This document shows, in pieces, positions 61,594 to 64,000 of a stretch of DNA of 64,000 nucleotides (positions are counted from its first letter, which is position 1; each line of letters starts with the position of its first letter). Source of the DNA: Winogradskyella wichelsiae (GTDB lineage Bacteria > Bacteroidota > Bacteroidia > Flavobacteriales > Flavobacteriaceae). The notes beneath the pieces were generated by a model. That model had not been told where the DNA came from. It searched no databases and worked only from the letters and a program-made list of their open reading frames with translations. The stretch spans positions 248,001 through 312,000 of the forward strand of contig NZ_JABFDJ010000004.1 of the NCBI RefSeq assembly GCF_013403925.1, given 5' to 3'. A program made the translations under genes and the position numbers.

Positions 61594-63000
61594 ATGCAAT
61601 ATAGTCAAGAAGACGAAAATTTCCCTCTTACTCGATTCGAGTCGATGTTAAAGACAAATAATATTTTGTTCTTTGACTCTAACGAGTTTGAAAACATTAT
61701 TCATCATTACCTAGAAAATGGTAAGATTGCATTGGCTAAACGCGCCATTAAGCTAGGTCTATCTCAGCACCCTAGTTCTGTAAACCTTAGATTATTTCAA
61801 GTTGAAATCTTTATTTTAGGAGACAAATTTCAGGAAGCTGATGATCTTTTAGATCGTTTGCATAATTTAGAACCGACAAACGAAGAAATTTTTATACAAA
61901 AGGCAAACGTATTATCTAAACAAGATAAGCATCAAAAAGCCATAAACACTTTACTCATTGCCATAGATCTTTCTAATACGCCAGAAGATGATGCTGATTT
62001 ATACGCATTGGTTGGCATGGAATATCTATTTTTAGATCAATTTGAAAATGCGATTGTATTTTTTAAAAAATGTCTAGAAAGCGATACAGCAGATTATTCT
62101 GCTCTTCATAATATAGTATATTGTTATGATTTTTTAGATCAGAATTCTGAAGCTATAGAATATTTAAATTCATACTTAGATTTAAATCCTTATTGCGAAG
62201 TTGCCTGGCACCAGTTAGGAAGACAGTATTTTACGATAAAAGAATATGCTAAGGCAAGTTCTGCTTTTGACTTTGCAATTATTTCAGATGATACTTTTGT
62301 AGGTGCTTATATTGAAAAAGGAAAGGTTTTAGAGAAGTTAAAAAAATACGAAGAAGCTATTGAAAACTATAAAATTACACTAGCTTTAGATGATCCTACT
62401 TCTTTTGCATTATTGCGTACAGGACAATGCTATGCTAAATTAGAACAAGAAGATTTAGCCATACAATTCTTTAAAAAGACTATTGATGAAGATCCAATGC
62501 TAGACAAAGGATGGATTGCCATTACTAAGTTTTACATGAAACGTCTTAATTATCAAAAAGCTTTATATTACATTAATAAAGCCGTGATTGTTGATGGAGA
62601 TAATGTGGTCTACTGGAAACTATATGCTACGGTAAATAAACGCTTAAACTTTTTAGAAGAAGCAGAACGAGGTTACAAAAAAGCTTTAGATTTAGGCAAC
62701 TTTGAACTAGATACTTGGTTAAACAGATCTGATGTATTAACGACTTTAGGAGAATACAATACTGCAATTTATAATTTAATTCAAACTTCTGAATTTTACC
62801 CAGAAAGCGCAGAAGTAGAATACCGTTTAGCTGGTTTATATTTTGCTACGCATCAATCTGAAGAAGGGCGTTTTCATTTAAAGAATGCCACTCGACTTAA
62901 TATTGATTATAACTTTATAATTTCAGAATTATTCCCTCAACTAATCGACAGACCGATGATTAGAGCTATAATTTCAGAAGCTAAAAAGGCTTCTAACTAA
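61594..63000 (+). CDS. TPR-repeat protein
   Basis: 468 residues, no signal peptide. About ten TPR units from residue 28 on, e.g. FENIIHHYLENGKIALAKRAIKLGLSQHP, FENAIVFFKKCLESDTADYSALHNI, YEEAIENYKITLALDDPTSFALLRTG and YQKALYYINKAVIVDGDNVVYWKLYA. A cytosolic scaffold; no catalytic domain. The DUF368 gene follows 41 bases on. Confidence 0.85.
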   Translation: MQYSQEDENFPLTRFESMLKTNNILFFDSNEFENIIHHYLENGKIALAKRAIKLGLSQHPSSVNLRLFQVEIFILGDKFQEADDLLDRLHNLEPTNEEIFIQKANVLSKQDKHQKAINTLLIAIDLSNTPEDDADLYALVGMEYLFLDQFENAIVFFKKCLESDTADYSALHNIVYCYDFLDQNSEAIEYLNSYLDLNPYCEVAWHQLGRQYFTIKEYAKASSAFDFAIISDDTFVGAYIEKGKVLEKLKKYEEAIENYKITLALDDPTSFALLRTGQCYAKLEQEDLAIQFFKKTIDEDPMLDKGWIAITKFYMKRLNYQKALYYINKAVIVDGDNVVYWKLYATVNKRLNFLEEAERGYKKALDLGNFELDTWLNRSDVLTTLGEYNTAIYNLIQTSEFYPESAEVEYRLAGLYFATHQSEEGRFHLKNATRLNIDYNFIISELFPQLIDRPMIRAIISEAKKASN

Positions 63001-63041
63001 AAGAAAATAATCTTATCTTAGCATTTCATATTTAATAAAAA

Positions 63042-64000
63042 ATGCAGAGAAGATTTTTAGATTATTTAATCATTACTTTTAAGGGTATCGCCATGGGAGC
63101 CGCCGATGTTGTTCCTGGTGTTTCAGGCGGAACAATTGCATTTATCTCTGGTATTTACGAAGAGCTTATTGAAAGCATAGATAAAGTTAACTTAGGCGTT
63201 TTAAAAATATGGAAAAAAGAGGGTTTTAAAGCAGCTTGGAACTCTTTTAACGGTAATTTTTTAATAGCGCTTTTCTCTGGTATTGCTATTAGTATACTAT
63301 CCTTAGCCAAATTAATAAAATGGTTATTACATAACGAGCCTATATTACTTTGGTCCTTCTTCTTCGGACTTGTTTTAGCTAGTATTCTCTACATTGCTAA
63401 ACAAATTAAAGATTGGTCTATAAAATTAGTTGTCGCTATAATAATCACATCTATTCTATCCTTTTACATAACATTAGCAGAACCATTTGCCTCACCAGAT
63501 AGTCCTTTTTATCTTTTATTCTGTGGTTTTATCGCTATTATAGCAATGATCTTACCTGGCGTTTCAGGTGCTTTTATTCTATTGATTTTAGGAGCTTACC
63601 AAACTGCTATTGATACCATTAATAATTTAAGAGACGGGTTATTAACAGCCAACATGGAACTCTTTAAAGACGCATTCTTAAATTTTTTACTATTAGCCGT
63701 TGGAGCTATTATTGGACTTAAGGTATTTTCTAAAGCCTTAAATTGGATGTTTAAGCATCATAAGAATCTGACGTTAGCTATATTAACTGGTTTTATGATT
63801 GGCTCTTTAAATAAAATTTGGCCATGGAAAGAAATTTTAAAAACACGTATAAATTCTGAAGGAGAGGTCGTTACCTTACTTGATAAAAGTATACTACCAA
63901 CATCTTACGCCGGAGATAACGAATTGGCAATGGCCATCGTTTTTATTGTTATTGGTTTTGCTGCAATCCTCGTATTAGAAAGTTTAGGAAAACAAAAAAA
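63042..64000 (+). CDS. DUF368 (PopT-type) polyprenyl-phosphate translocase, 3' end outside window
   Basis: ATG 63042; the frame runs open to 64000, at least 319 residues. MGAADVVPGVSGGTIAFISGIYEELI near residue 18 and a second related motif MILPGVSGAFILLILGAYQ near 180 are the paired helical-hairpin signatures of DUF368. Many membrane helices. DUF368 (PopT) was shown to translocate undecaprenyl phosphate in other bacteria; function here is inferred. The C-terminus is cut off. Confidence 0.88.
   Translation, partial: MQRRFLDYLIITFKGIAMGAADVVPGVSGGTIAFISGIYEELIESIDKVNLGVLKIWKKEGFKAAWNSFNGNFLIALFSGIAISILSLAKLIKWLLHNEPILLWSFFFGLVLASILYIAKQIKDWSIKLVVAIIITSILSFYITLAEPFASPDSPFYLLFCGFIAIIAMILPGVSGAFILLILGAYQTAIDTINNLRDGLLTANMELFKDAFLNFLLLAVGAIIGLKVFSKALNWMFKHHKNLTLAILTGFMIGSLNKIWPWKEILKTRINSEGEVVTLLDKSILPTSYAGDNELAMAIVFIVIGFAAILVLESLGKQK

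Noticed and set aside
1..64000. CRISPR arrays, prophage, transposases and defence genes
   Set aside because: No regular spaced direct repeats, integrase, transposase or nuclease-rich island was seen on either strand.

Overview
The window is low-GC chromosomal DNA of a member of the Flavobacteriaceae (phylum Bacteroidota), probably marine. The evidence is the type IX secretion (T9SS) C-terminal sorting tails, gldI, a SusC-style TonB receptor, -7 promoter elements of the form TAnnTTTG, A-rich leaders instead of Shine-Dalgarno sites, and the gene order parA-parB-DUF5683-dapB-lepB ... mutL-ribH-recF-dciA. I recognise this as a flavobacterial housekeeping block. No phage, insertion sequence, CRISPR array or rRNA is visible. 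One tRNA (Pro-UGG) is present. Genus cannot be assigned from the sequence alone.

Layout. 0-1 kb: the end of one T9SS cargo gene and a second, translationally coupled one. 1.2-3 kb: tRNA-Pro, then a PQQ-type sugar dehydrogenase lipoprotein with its cytochrome c. 3-8.4 kb: udk, an FtsB/DivIC-like gene, and the two subunits of B12-dependent methylmalonyl-CoA mutase with a hydrolase. 8.5-11.3 kb: a secreted M16 protease. 11.5-17.2 kb (+): parA, parB, DUF5683, dapB, lepB, WbqC, DUF6122. 17.2-23.8 kb (-): an EEP nuclease family protein, two rhomboids, mutL, two small paralogous membrane proteins, ribH, and a YfgM-like TPR protein. 23.9-25.7 kb (+): recF, a lipoprotein and dciA.

25.8-36.3 kb is the accessory-looking part. 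It holds a frameshifted DUF2141 gene at the head of an operon with a LytS-type kinase fused to a C-terminal 2TM domain, two stand-alone 2TM proteins and a LytTR regulator. A LETM1-like gene follows. Last comes a locus in which the DUF4331 domain is split over two exported proteins, followed by a TPR lipoprotein and a TonB-dependent receptor.

36.5-50 kb: ndk, nrnA, gldI and a cyclophilin-FKBP fusion, pepD, DUF3810, a pair of amidohydrolase-family proteins with partly degenerate metal sites, a DUF6503-like lipoprotein, and a T9SS protein with thrombospondin-3-like acidic repeats. 50-54 kb: an rRNA/tRNA 2'-O-methyltransferase, REP-like hairpins, an M48 protease, a SET-domain gene followed by a decayed copy of the M48 3' end, an SDR and an SdpI-like protein. 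54-64 kb: the (p)ppGpp synthetase/hydrolase, a Fur-family regulator, purA, an OstA/LptA-like protein, a class III aminotransferase, a TPR protein and the start of a DUF368 (PopT-type) lipid translocase.

The most unusual items are the split DUF4331 locus with a precise dyad upstream, the LytS-2TM operon with its frameshifted first gene, the SET gene lying between a protease gene and a relic of that gene's end, the amidohydrolase pair with lost ligands, a His-to-Asn change in the MutL endonuclease motif, and several genes whose -7 element lies only a few bases before the start codon.
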